From assembly GCA_030144725.1 (NCBI GenBank), contig JASKMD010000026.1, positions 2,507,628-2,571,627 of the forward strand: a stretch of 64,000 nt of DNA, in the 5' to 3' direction. Shown here piece by piece: positions 1 through 13,168 of this stretch. The notes under the pieces are model-generated. The model had not been told where the DNA came from. It saw only the letters and a list, made by a program, of their open reading frames with translations, and did not search any database. Source of the DNA: Haematococcus lacustris. Taxonomy: Eukaryota; Chlorophyta; Chlorophyceae; Chlamydomonadales; Haematococcaceae. Numbering within the stretch: the stretch's first letter is position 1; each line of letters starts with the position of its first letter. The position numbers were made by a program, and so were the translations under genes.

Positions 1-421
1 GGCCCATGAGCCTAAGCAGGGTTGTGCGAGCGGGAGCTGTCCAATAAGTTTTGTTGGCCTGAGCTGTCCAATAGGCCCCCCGAAGGGATGACAACCTCAT
101 GCAATGCTCCTTATCTGATACTTGCTTGTGCAGCATGTTGACATGGATTTGCCATGTAATGCTGCTGCTGCTGATGATGATGAGAGGGACGCTAGCCTTA
201 TGGTGGCATACATGCAGGTCTTGCCAGTGCCTTTCACACACTATTGTACCATATGTTCCAGCTGCTGGGCGTTGGCTAGATGGGCCTGTATCGTGATGTA
301 GGAGGGCAAAGCATGCAGTGAGGGTGATGGTGGTGATGGCAGCTGTGACTGGAGCTATAGTCAGCGTGCATTGGGACGCACCTGAAGCTGTGTAATCACA
401 AACTCATGGTGGGCCTTGCAG
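1..421. other. Upstream intron or 5' part of LRR gene, nothing recognised
   Basis: No coding segment can be supported here. The stretch ends in a splice acceptor (TTGCAG, ending at 421) that opens the first recognisable exon of the coiled-coil/LRR gene, so it is most likely intron. The true 5' end of that gene lies outside the window or was not recognised. Confidence 0.4.
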
Positions 422-3400
422 GTGGAGGCGGCTTTGACACGGGCTGAAGCCGCTGAAGCTGAGCTACGTTCCACCCATGCCCTCCTGAATGCCAGCAACA
501 CAGCTGCCGCCAATGCTGAGGCACAGTTGAAGGCGACATCGCTGGAGCTGCAGATGGCACAGGCAGCTGTGAGTATCTTGCTGCTCCTCTGCTTACTGCT
601 GATGTGATGAAAGGCACACCTTCTTCATCACGCTGCTTGCAGGTCCAAGCCACAAAAGAGACGGTGGATCGCCAGGCAGCAGACGCTGCTGCCGCTGCAG
701 AGCTCACCGCCCAGCTGTCTCAGCAGCTGGCTGCCGCTCATGAGGCAGCTACAGCAGCAGCAGCAGCCCATGCAACTGCCCAGCTTGCTCATGTTGAGGT
801 TCTGGAGTCCAAAGCAGTGCTGGAGCAAAAGCAGACAGGCCTCTTAGCGCAGATAGAAGGGTTGAAGCAGCGCCTAGAGGCTAGCGAGGCGGCCCTAAAG
901 CAGGCTTCCTTAGCAGTGACGGCAGCGGAGGATGCTAGACAAGCTATGGATGTTGAGTTAGCACGAACTCGGGCGTTGCTGGCAGACACACAGGCTGAGC
1001 TGACTGCTGCCCAGCTGGAGGTGGGCCGGTCTGCTGCAGCCTGCCAGCAGCTTCTAGTGCAGGCAGAGCACGCAGCAGCCGCCCGGAGCAGTGCAGAGCA
1101 GGCAGTGGCTGACCTGAGCAGGCAGCTGGAGGAGACACGCAACAACCTGGCGGCCAGCAAGCAGGAGCTGGCACAGGTGCGGCTGGCCAGTAGCTGATCC
1201 TGGGCGGATCATGATGGACAGCACCCAGTGGACAGCCTTCACTCTCAAAAGGAGGGGGAAGGGGAGGGGGAGGGGGAAGGGGAAGGGGAAGGGGAAGGGG
1301 AAGGGGAAGGGGAAGGGGAAGGGGAAGGGGAAGGGGAGGGGGAGGGGGAGGGGGAGGGGGAGGGACACACTGACGCCATCATATGTGTAGCTCGACACGT
1401 CATAGCTGCAGCAACCCCTGTGGGCTGCAAGATGACGTGTAGGCTAGGAACAGGGCTTGAGATGGTGCTAGGTTGGTGGAAGGTTAGGTGGGCCATGCGC
1501 TAGGTAGGTATAGTCAGTTGGCGGCTTGACATGGTGGGAGGGAGTGTGCGCCCTCACACCTTAGGTCCAGCTGAGGGCTAGTCCTGAACAACAGGTCAGG
1601 GCACCCCACAGCCACTTGGTTCCCATCATCCCAGTGTGTGCCGCAGCTTGCCTGAACTACCCTGTGTGTGTGTGTGTTTTGGCGGACTGCAGTCGGCCGC
1701 CGCTTTGGCAGTGTTGCAGCGAGCAGCGGCATCACAGACTGCAGAGCTGGAAGCAGCCACACGGCGCCTGGCTGATGCTCGACAAGGGGCGCAGGAGGCT
1801 GAGGTCAGAGCTCAGCAGGTGAGGGGCAGCACCAGGCTCCTTAACTGGGTTACCAGACATATACCCCCTCCTTGCTGGGCTGAGAGGACCAGGGGTGGGC
1901 AGTTGAGTGCCACACATCAGCGGCTGGAAGCAGTCTGCCTGGAAGCTGTCTCACTCCTCACCCTAAACACCCTGCCCAACCTCAACCAACCAACCAAGTT
2001 TGTGGAGTTTGCCTGTGCCCAACCCTGACTCTACCCCCCTTCCACCACACTGTTGCAGTGCTGTCACCTTAGTAGTCCGCAATGCTTCGACATTTGGACT
2101 AGCAATACCATGGCGATGTACATTAAAGGCAGCACAGCACTCGTTAGAGGGATGGCCTCAACCGGACAAACGCAGTAAAGGCCCTACCGCAGAGCGCGAA
2201 CTAAAACTGCCTCACACTTAAGTCAAGTACTCCTAGAAACTCTGATGGTCTGACTGACCTCCTAACTCCAACACTCCCACTCAGGCAGCCAGCAGAGTTA
2301 CCCACACACACTTGTCACAGCTTCACCATGCCCATACCAGACTTGCAGAACTCATACTTGACACCTGGCAGGGCCTTGGTCATGGCATCAGCCACATTGG
2401 CCCCAGACGCAAGATACTTGAACACCAGCTCACCCCGGGCAGCACGCTCACGCACAAAATGATGCAAGACATCAATGTGCTTGGAGCGGGCAGATGCAAT
2501 AGGATGCTTGATGAGCGTGATGGCTGCCTCATTGTCACACATGATGGTGACAGGCTCGACAGCAGAGCCCACAGAGAGATCAGCCAACAGCACCCGCAGC
2601 CACAGAGCTTCCTTAGCAGCTGCGGAGGCTGCCATATACTCTGCCTGTGTGGTGCTCACAGCCACTGTGGGCTGCCGGCGGCTGGACCATGACACTGCGG
2701 CACCATGCATTGTGAACACGAAGCCTGTGGTGCTGCGGCGAGTGTCCAGGTCACCCGCAAAATCAGCATCACAAAACCCCACAAGGCCCTCAGCGCAACC
2801 AAAGGCCAGCCCATGGGACACCGTGCTTGCCACATAGCGCAGCACACCATGCAAGGCTTGCCAGTGCTGCTGTGTGGGTGCAGCCATGTACTTGGCACAC
2901 AGACCCACGGCATGAGCGATATCTGGCCGTGTGCACACGGCCAGGTGCATTAGGCTGCCCACCAGCTCTGCGTAGCTGTGCTCCCCCATGCGCAACACCA
3001 CCTCCCCCTCGCGAACTAGCTGCTCTGAAGTGCTGAGCGGGGTAGCCTTGGGCCTGGCATCAGCCAAGCCGAAGCGGTCAACCAATGCTGCGGCATACCG
3101 CTTCTGGCTCAGTACCAGCCTGCCCGCTGCCCGATCCCGCACAATCTCCATGCCCAGAAACCGCTCTGCACTGCCCAGCTGGTGGATGTCGAACACAGCT
3201 GCCAGCTGCTGCTTCACCCACGCCATGGTCTCAGCATCCCCCTTGCTCACTGCCAGGAGGCAGTCGTCCACATAGACTGCCAGCAGGACCTTGCTGTCGC
3301 CCCGCACCATAGTGAACAGGCACGAGTCAGCTGCACTGGCTGCAAAGCCTAGCTGCTCCAGCTCAGCCTTGAGGCGGGCATGCCAGGCCCGGGGGGCTTG

Positions 3401-6400
3401 GCGCAGCCCGTACAGAGCACGCTTGAGCCGGCACACCCGAGCCGAGCCGTCTTCGTAGCCGGCTGGCTGCTTCATGTAGATCTCCTCATCCAAATAGCCA
3501 TTGAGAAAGGCTGTCATGACATCAAGGTGTTCCAGGTCCATGTCCCAAGCAACAGCTGTGGCCAGCAGGGCACGCACGGTAGCATGCTTGCTGACCGGTG
3601 CATGCAGCTCGGTGAAGTCAACCCCCTCCCGCTGTATGAAGCCCTTGACCACAAGGCGTGCCTTGAGACGGGCAATGTGGCCCTGGCTGTCCTCCTTGAC
3701 TGAAAACACCCAGCGGTTGTCCAGGGGGCGGCACCCCTGGGGCGGGTCCACCAGCTCCCATGTGCGGTGGCCATGCAAAGACTCCATCTCTGCATCTGTA
3801 GCAACCGCCCACTGCTCAGCCAAGGCACTTGCACGCGCCTCCAGAATGGTGTGCGGAATAGGCACAGCTGCTGCGGGAAGCTGCAACACACAGGCTGCCA
3901 GGCTGCCAGCTGGTGGCAGCCCTTGCAAGCGAAGCGACTGCCGCAGCGGGACCGGGCATGCCACTGGTTCAGCAGCTGAAGCACCTGCCCCACCCCCACC
4001 TGCTGAGGCTGCGCTACCAGCTCCGCTGTCAGCTCCTGAGCTGTCAGCTCCCACTGCTTCCCCACCCGCACCCCCGGTTGCCGGCTCAGGGCTTGGCTCT
4101 GCGGCTGGGGTGTGCACACTCAGCTCTTCAGCTGTGGCCATGACCTCAGCCACCTCTGACACAAGCAGAGGCTCACCCCTTGCCAGCTCATCAAAGACCA
4201 CGTCCTTGGTGACAATAATTCTTTCACCAGGGACCAGCACTCTGTATGCCTTGCTGCCCATCTCATACCCAACCAGAAACCCCTGCACCGCCTTCCCTTC
4301 TAGCTTGGAACGCATGTGCTGAGGAACGTGAGCATAGGCTGTCGCACCAAACACCCGGAGCGCTGAAATGTCTGGCTTGACCCCGAAAAAGAGCTCCCAC
4401 GGCGTTGCACTCTTGCCCCGCATGGGCGAGAGGTTCCGCAGGTGGTTAGCTGTGCGCACAGCCTCTGTCCACAGCCTTGCTGGCAGGCCAGCTGTGTAGA
4501 GCATGCACCTGACCTTCTCAATCAGGGTGCGGTTCAGCCGCTCAGCGCTGCCATTCTGCTCAGGGCTGTAGGGCGCTGACCGCTGGTGCTGAATGCCCTT
4601 GCTTGCCAGAAAGGCCCTGACCTCCTGGTTGATGTACTCCGTGCCGTTGTCGCTGCGCAAAGCCTTCAGCTTGCGGTCGCTCTGAGTCTCAAGCCACTGC
4701 ACTGTGCTGATGATGACCCCTGGCACATCTGACTTGGCTTTGACACACTCCACCAAAGACAGCCCGCTGTACTCATCCAAGAAAGTGACTATATAGCTGT
4801 AGCCACCCACTGAGGCGACGTGGAATGGGCCACACACATCGGTGTGCACCAGATCAAGCACCCCCTTCACAGGGGGAGCCAGGGAGGGCAGCGTGTCCGC
4901 CACCCTGCGGTGCATCTTGCCCGCAGCACACCCGGGGCACACACCGCTGCCGGCTGCTTTGCACTGCGCTGCGCTGATGCTTACGCCCGACACCATCCCC
5001 TTCCCAATTAGGTCTGCCATGGCCCCATAGCTCAGGTGACCTAGCCGCTCATGCAGAAGCTGCGGGGTCTCCGCTGTGACAGCATGGGCTGTAGCAGGGG
5101 GCTCACACCCCACCACAGCTGGCTCTGCTGAGCACCGGATCAGGTATGACCTGCCCACCAGCGCACCCTTGACGCAGAAGCGGGCTGGGTTTGCCCTGTC
5201 CTCTATTCTGATCCCACCCCCCTCCTGTACTACCCTCCAGCCCGCGAGGTCTGCTACCACGGTGGAGAGGTAATTGGCAGCTGCATCGGGAGCCCACAGG
5301 ACACCACGCAGTGTGAAACACTGCCCTGACTCACTGACTAGGCGGACATTACCCACCCCATGGGCTACCAGCCTGGCTGTGTTCTTGCCCAAGGCCAGGC
5401 TCACCGGCTGTTCCACAGCTTGAAAATCATGCAGCAGGCTGCGGTCCGGGGTGATGTGGTGGCTAGCGCCAGAATCGGCCAGCCAGAAGCGCTCGCTGCT
5501 GAGCAAGCCTGAGGAGCGGGGCATGGCAGCAACCTGTGCTGCAGCAGCGAGGGATGGGGTGGGCTTGGCTGACACGCATGGGTATAGGGAGGAGAGCCCA
5601 GCTGCATGGCTCCAGCAGCACTGCACCTCACCCCCTGCCCCACCACCAGCTGCACCATTGTGCATCGCACCACCCTTGCTCCCACTGCTCCCACTGGCCC
5701 CACCGCTCCCACTGGCCCCACCGCTCGCACTGGCCCCACTGCGAGGCACAGCCTGCATGGCCATCAGTTTAGCATGAAACAAGCCAGCAGTTGCACTACT
5801 AGCTGCCCGACCCTTGTCAGCCCCACGGTTGCCTGGTGCCCCACTGCCCCCACCTGCCCCACCACCAGCTGCCCCACCACCCCCACCGCTGCTGCTACCG
5901 CTGTTGCTGCTGCCGCTTGGCTCCTTGCAGTCACGGGCAATATGCCCACGCTTGCCGCACTTGAAGCACTTTACACGGCTCAGGGCAGTAGGACTCGGTG
6001 AGGATGGGGAGGGGTCAGCACCCGGCTTGGCAGCCGAATGCCGGCTGCTGCTGCTGGCTGGACTGGCACTAGACCTGCGGGGAGCGTGTATGGCTGCCAG
6101 CTGTGCGGGCTGCTGGTTGCGCACACGCGCCTCTGCATTCTGCAAGCGCCGCTTCACATCAGCCAGGCTAGGGGCGGACGCATCAGCCCCCTGGGTGATG
6201 AACTCTCTGGCCATATCATAGGGAGGCAGGGAGGGAACAGCCTGCAGCAAAGCTCTGACCTGCACAGCCTCGCTGACAGTCTCGTCGGCCTCTGCCAACT
6301 CCAACACCAAGTCAGAGAGCCTGCTGCACAGCTGAGAGATGCTTTCCCCTGACCCCAGCTGCAGATGGTTGATCTGGTGCCACAGCTCAGAGCAATGGCT

Positions 6401-9400
6401 GAACCCCGTGCGCTGCTGGTCTGCAAGTAAGGCCTTCCATGCTGCAGGTGCTGTCTTTGCTGCTTGCACCATGCTGAGGTAGTGCCCCTTGCAGCAGCAC
6501 AATAGCCAGGCATAAGCGCGCTCATTGCGCGCTGGGTCGCTGTCTGTGCCACACATAGCACTCCAGCAGCCAGCCATCATGAGCGCTCCCTGCGCATTCC
6601 CCTTCCATTCGACAAACGATGTGGACGCATTTAGCACAAGGATTGGCGGCGAAATATACGGCAAAGTTGCCATCGCACTGGACTGCGAACCGGGAGTTTC
6701 TTTGCCACCCTCAGATTTCGGCATTAGGCTTGTGGGCCCATAACCTAAAGGCAGCACAGCACTCGTTAGAGGGATGGCCTCGACCGGACAAACGCAGTAA
6801 AGGCCCTACCGCAGAGCGCGAACTAAAACTGCCTCACACTTAAGTCAAGTACTCCTAGAAACTCTGATGGTCTGACTGACCTCCTAACTCCAACATGTTG
6901 GCCGTGTACGGACTACCATCCAATGGTGCCCCTGACCTCTTGACCTGCTTGTGCACCTGCTCACTGCTCTGCTGTCTGGCTGTTATGGGGCTCCTCACAG
7001 GCGGAGGAGGAGCGCGCGAGCTCCCTTGCCTCTGCTGCTCAGTCCCAGGCCCAGGTCCTGGCTCTGCGCCGGGAGCTGGCAGCCAGCGGGCAGCAGCTGG
7101 CAGAGCTGGCCAAGGAGCAGGCCAGGGCACTGCAAAACCTGGGTGGCTCAGATGAGGCCCTGGCTAGCGCCACTGCCCAGCTGCAGGTGAGAGGGGTATG
7201 GGTGATGAGGGATAGGGGTAGGGGAAGGAAGGGGTGGGAGAGGGAGGGGTGGCGAGGAGAGAGATGGGAGGGGTTGCCACATAATGCATATGGCAACTGC
7301 ATGAGGTGACTGGGTGGGGTGAGGGTGGTTGGGGTGCAGATAAGGTCTCGGATTGCTGGGCATGACAGTGACACCTCGCCCAACTGCATCAAACCTTGTG
7401 ACACCTAGGCTGCCTACGGTTGCCGTATGCAGCCCAATGTTTGCTGTTTCTTGTACTAATGCTCCTCTCCCACAACCGTACCAAGTCAGGCTGAACAAGA
7501 CCCAGCTGCACCTGTGCCCCCAAGGCTGTACTAGGTCATATAGGTAGGCTGTACAAGACCCAGGTGCCCCTGTGCCTGGCCTTTGTCACCCCTGGCTGTA
7601 GGCACTGCGCACCCAGCACCAGGCAGCCCAGCAGGAGGTGCAGCAGCTGCACGTGCGCCTAGGCCACCTCGACACCTCCTGCAGCACCGCTCAGGCCACT
7701 GTCACCGCCCTGTCTCACCAACTAGCCTGCCTGCAAGCCGACGCCTCCAGCAAACGCGCTGTGCTGGCAGCCATCGCTCAGCTGGGCAGCTTGACCGCCA
7801 CGGCTGATGGCACCAGACCAGGCAGCAAAGAGGGAGTGATTGATGCAGCCCGGCTCCGCCCCTCCAGCACCCAGCCCGGCCTAGCCCAGCAGCACGCCTC
7901 CACACACCAGGGCAGCAGCAACGGCTTGACCAATGGCACAGGCCCAGGGTCAGGGCAAGACAGTGGCTCAGATGCCCGTCAGGTGCCCTCTGGCGCAGTA
8001 GCCCTGGCCCTGGCAGGCGCAGGGGTGCGGGACAGCTGTGTGGGCTCCGTGGCTGTGTCCTACTACCGGGTGGCCACCACTGAGGCGGTCATGTCGCTCA
8101 AAGTGGGCGATCTGCCGCTCCATGTGCTGGGGCCCCTGGCCTGTGGGGTGGCTGACAGCGCCACGCTGCTGCAGCTGACCCTGGACCTGGAGCTGGCGGC
8201 TGGCCAGGCTGGAGGCGTGGCAGGAGAGGAGGTGAGCACCTACGGCCTGTAGCCGCCCAAGCATCCACACATACAGTGTGACTGGCACCACCAGGACCCT
8301 GGCAGAGGAGGACCAGGTCACCACACCACACCAACAGGTCAGCACACCACAGCGACAGGTCAGCACACCACAGCACACCACAGGAGCAGGTCAGCACACC
8401 AGAGAGTAGCGGGCATTTAAACGACAATGGCGGTGCCTGTGACTTTGTATGCACAAGGGTAGGGAGCAGCAGCATTGTTGCTGACAAAGGAGGGGAGGCT
8501 AGGAGGCTGGGAGGGGAGGTGGGTTGGCAGTATGGCAGGAGGGCCTGGGTTGTAGCAGGGTGGCACATGGCTGGGCGATGAGACTAGCTCCCCCCGCCTG
8601 CCATGGCCTGCCAGCCCTGATTGGCTCAAGGCAGAGCTTGTGTGCTGATCCTGATCCTGCCCGCCATGCTGTTCAGGTCACCTCACTTGTCCGTCACATG
8701 TCATCCTGTCATCCTGCCTGCCCACCCACCTGCCTGCCTGCTTGCTTATCAGCCTGGCTGCTCACCAACCAGTTGTCCTGCCCACTCGCCCACCTGCCTG
8801 CCTGCCTGCCGATTTGCACAGATGGCCCTGCGATGCGCAGTTCTAGCAGCTGGCGCCAGCTTGAACACCAGCTTGCAGCAGCTCAGCCTGACTGGTTTTA
8901 GCTGGGGAGGGGAAGGCTCAGGGCTAGCAGCGCCCTTCCTTGCCTTGGGCGTGCCCCTGGCCCCTCCCCTCGCTGCCGACACCCTGGCAGGCCCCATGGC
9001 AGCCCATGCCCGCGACCTGTTCTCCCCTGCCATGAGCACCTACAGCGGCACGCCAGGGAAGGCAGCGGAGGCTGCAGCCAAAGCTCAGTCCGTTGCAGAC
9101 GGAAGCAGCTGGGGCGGCAGCACATCTGACTTGGTGGCAGCAGCAGCCCGATTGAGCAGCTTGGGGGCTGCGGCTGGGGTGGGGCGGGTGCCTGGGCCCC
9201 ACAGCTGGCTCAGCTTGCGCCCGCCTGCGCTGACCTGCGTCCAGGTGAGGGTCGGGTGTACAGCAGCCACCTGCGGTGCAGCAGCACCCTTTCCCCGCAT
9301 CTGCCCAGGTGCAGCAGTTGCACACAGCGGCATGCATGTGCCTGTGCATGAACCCAAGCGGTGCGCATGTGTGCAAGGACTGCTGCACTCGTGCACTGCT

Positions 9401-12400
9401 ACACGGCAAGCCTCCCTGGCGCCACTCATGGGCCATGAGGCAGCCTTGGCAGCAGAGGAGGTCTTGGCGGCAGGGGTACAGGGCTGTTAAGGGGCTCGCT
9501 GCCACTCCTCCAGGTTGACACCAGGCTGGTTGGTACGCGCTGTGCTGACAGCCTGGCGCAGCTGCTGCTGAATGGGGTGGTCACGCTCAAGAAGCCAAGG
9601 GGTCAGGGCCTGCTGCGTCTGTACACTGGTGCGTGCTGCCACTCTCACTTTTGCAACCGCTCCTGGCCATGTGCTGCCTAGTCATGTGCTGGCGATGTCA
9701 GACTTTAAAAACAGACAACAGACAGTACAGACATACTGCATAGCCACTCCATACCACAGAGCACCCTGGGCAGCTACAAACAGAGCCCGGCAGGCATGGC
9801 ATGGGGCGGGCAGGTTCCTGTCAGCTGCAACCAAGACATGCTATCCCTCGCCTGCCTGCCCGCCTCCCTACCCACCTGCCTGCCTGCCTGCCTGCCTGCC
9901 TTGCTCTCCTCACCTGCTACCTGCCACCTGCCACGCCACACTGTGTTCAGATCACGAGGTGATGGACGAGTGGTATGGCGAGCTCATCCAGCATGCTCAT
10001 GACTTTCCTTTGTCCAACTTGCCGCCTGCCCTGCTGCCCAGCTCCAAAAGGATAAGCAACAGTTGTGGCACCAGCAAGCTGACCGAAGCAGGCCTGCAGC
10101 AGCTGGCACAGCAGCATCAAAGCAGCCAGGGCGGCAGCAGGGCAGGCAGCCAGCAGCTTCGCCACCTGGCTGGGAACCTGTATCCACGTACCACAGGTGG
10201 GTACTTCAGTGCTGCACACATGGTCTGCACCTACAACGCTGCACTTCTAGCTTCATCACAACTGTGTTGCCTCGCAATCCGAGTTGGTAGAATTCAGAGG
10301 AGCATACTACTCTCTACAGCTCACCCGCCCAAAGCGTGAGCTCCTCTCTTAATGCACGCCGGCTTCCACGCCGGAGTAGTCTTCCTCTTCTTTCCTTACA
10401 GCTCACCCGGCACAGTGCACGAGACACATCCTGATGGGCATTGCTGGCTCGCATGCCTTGTTGACTGTGTCTTGCTGAGCTGGCACTTGGCTCACACGCC
10501 ATCTCGCCCTGCTGCTGTGGCCCTCGCAGACTCCAGCTCCGTAACAGACAGCACCTATGCCCTGGGTCAGGCCGTCCCGCCCTCCTGCCTGTCTGCTGCT
10601 GACAGCTCAGCCCTCCCACCAAGCAGGCTGCCCACTCACCAGCCCTTCCCTGGCATGGGTGACAGCACTGAACCAGCCCAGGAGCTGTCAGGTGGGCTCC
10701 CTGGCGCTTGCCAGCACTGCACCACTGGGTGGCAGGACTGGCCCACTCCATGTTGTGTGGTGTGGCCTGCTTTGACTCTTGGTCGTGTGGCATGGCGTGG
10801 GACATAGTCAGGGCGGAGGTATGCACTCCAAGCACATGAACTCCATGTGTGATTCTAGGTTGGCCTGTGGGTAGCTCTGGTGCAGTTGAGCACAGCTGCA
10901 TGTGGCACATAGGGAGGACAGGGCCAGGTACTGACATCCATTCGTCCCGTCATGTCTGCTACTGCACAGTTCTGTATAGCCAGCCATCACCAACACCACA
11001 AGTACTCCCTGGTCGTCCACGGGGCGGGGCGGGGCGGATACCTAGACATGCAACAGTTGTCAGGTTGAGCAGGGGTTGCCTCTGTTGCAAGCCTCTGTTG
11101 CATCACACCTCGTTCCTTACACCACACCTGAGCATGCAGATGCCCTTGCTCTGTTGCATGCATGATGACTCTGTGTGGCTGGTGTAGTTGTCCAAGTGAC
11201 AATGACGCATGGACATCTGCTGCACTGAACCACAGGCCATGTCGCGCCCATAGACTGCGACCTGTCCAACGAAGGCATCGAGTCGCACCACATGTGCATG
11301 GTCATGGCGGTGCTCATCTCCTGCCCGCACCTCAGACGCCTGAAGCTGAACGGCAACAGTGTGGGTGGCGCTGGTGTTGAGATACACGTGACCCACGTAG
11401 AGAGCAGCAGTGCAGGGCTGCATGCCAGGAGGTGAACACCACGCATGACCTGCGCCATGTGGCAATGCTGTGGTGTGTCAGCCAGTCAGGGCATAAAGGA
11501 GGGTAACGTCATTGGTGTCAGTGGCACTAAGTGTGTGGGTGGCGCTTGGGGGGCACCTGCCTACTACCTACCTGCCTATGCATTTGCCTGGCTGCCCGCT
11601 CTGGCTGCTGCCTGTTACCTGACCCTGCCAAGCTTGGGTAGTGTCTTGCGCCTGCTGCCATGCTTTGTTGGCATGCTTTGCTCTGCAGATAAGGGATGCT
11701 GGTGTAGGGGTGCTGGCCCGCGGCCTGCTTCACAACAGCAGCTTACAGGAGCTTGGCCTCGCTCGCAACTTCGTCACCAAGTGAGCCAACATGGAGACAG
11801 TGGGGGCTGTCAAAGGGGCGTGTGTTGGGCCGATCCTCCCACACCCTCCTGTTGGGCAGGCGACCCTCCTGCTCATACTAACACACACAAGCCTACCAAG
11901 GGTGCCTTGTGTGCTGCGCTGTTTGCAGGGAAGGTGCCAGGAAGCTGGCCCGTGCCCTTGAAGCCAACTCCAGCCTGAGGAGGTGGGCAATAGGAGCAGA
12001 GCGCACTGCAGCCTTGCAGCACCTGCGTGTGTGTGTGTCAGGGGGCAGTCAGGGAGCAGGGCGTGGGGCAGCACCAGTAGCCAGCCAGGGCAGACAGGGG
12101 CAAGCTAGACAGGGACCAGCTGGACAGGGACCAGCCAGGAGCCAGCCACCAGGAGGCAGCAGCATGCAAGGCTGTCTTGGCACATCAGGCTGCATGTCAG
12201 GCTAGATGACTGCTGCAAACTACAACGAGCAGGTGGATCACAACCTTAGTTGCAGAGGAGTGAAATGGATGCTCTTACTGCCCACGCAACCTCAAGCTCA
12301 ATGCAACACAGCCCACACACCGCAACATAAATATGGCAACACAGCTCACGCACCCCAACTCAAACTCAATGCAACACAGCCCACACACCACAACTCAAAC

Positions 12401-13084
12401 TCAATGCAACACAGCCCACACACTTGGCAGCTAGGTCAAACAGGTTGCTCACTGCTGACCTGCCAGCGCCACTGACCGCCACTGCTCTCCTGTGCAGGCT
12501 GGACCTTGCTGGCCAGAGGTGCCCTGGAGCCCTTGGCCCTGGTGGGGTTGAGGCCCTGGCCGCAGCCCTGAGGAACAACACCACACTGCAGGAGCTGGAC
12601 ATTGGTGGCAACGACATTCGGACTCAAGGTGGGCTGGGACCAGCAGGGTGTGTGTGCACAGTGGGCACATGGTGGCATGCCTGGGCAGCAAGCACTCTTG
12701 AGCTGCAGCAGGTGAGCCATGCACAGACACAGTCTGCTGGTGGCAGGCAGACTAGGTGCTGGCAGGTTGGATGGCATCCTAGTGGAGGAGGCTTGTATTG
12801 CTGATGACCACTCAAAGACTGGCATGAGTCATGCATCATCGGGCATGCGGATGGCCACACAGCCTGACTGTTGCCCAGTACAGGGAGGGCAGGGGGAAGG
12901 ATAAGGTGAGAGCATCATGTTGCTGCTGGTGATGCGGAGATAAGGAAATACTGAGGAGGTTGGGAGAGGATGGGGAGAGCACAGCTCTGTGTATGCTCTG
13001 TGGGTGGTTGACCCGCCCTCCTTCCGAACCACTGCCTTGCCTCTGCCACTCGTTCCCCTCCCCTTCCCTGCTGCTGCATCATTG

Positions 13085-13168
<84 letters not shown>

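Larger units (their letters stand above)
2051..6900 (-). mobile_element. Ty1/Copia LTR retrotransposon, apparently intact, in intron 3 of the LRR gene
   Basis: The element has two direct LTRs (2124-2273 and 6746-6895), an initiator-tRNA-type primer site, a single long polyprotein ORF with all expected domains, and a short purine tract (GAGTGGGAG on the - strand, 2274-2282) before the 3' LTR. TGTTG occurs at 2051-2055 and 6896-6900 and could be the 5-bp target duplication. If so, the 3' LTR has 68 bp beyond the part shared with the 5' LTR, so the outer left boundary is uncertain. It lies antisense to the host gene. The shared LTR part differs at one position in about 150, which implies a recent insertion. 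Confidence 0.93.

Noticed and set aside
3501..4322. 273-codon + strand ORF opposite the Copia polyprotein
   Set aside because: Antisense shadow of a GC-rich coding region; no domain.
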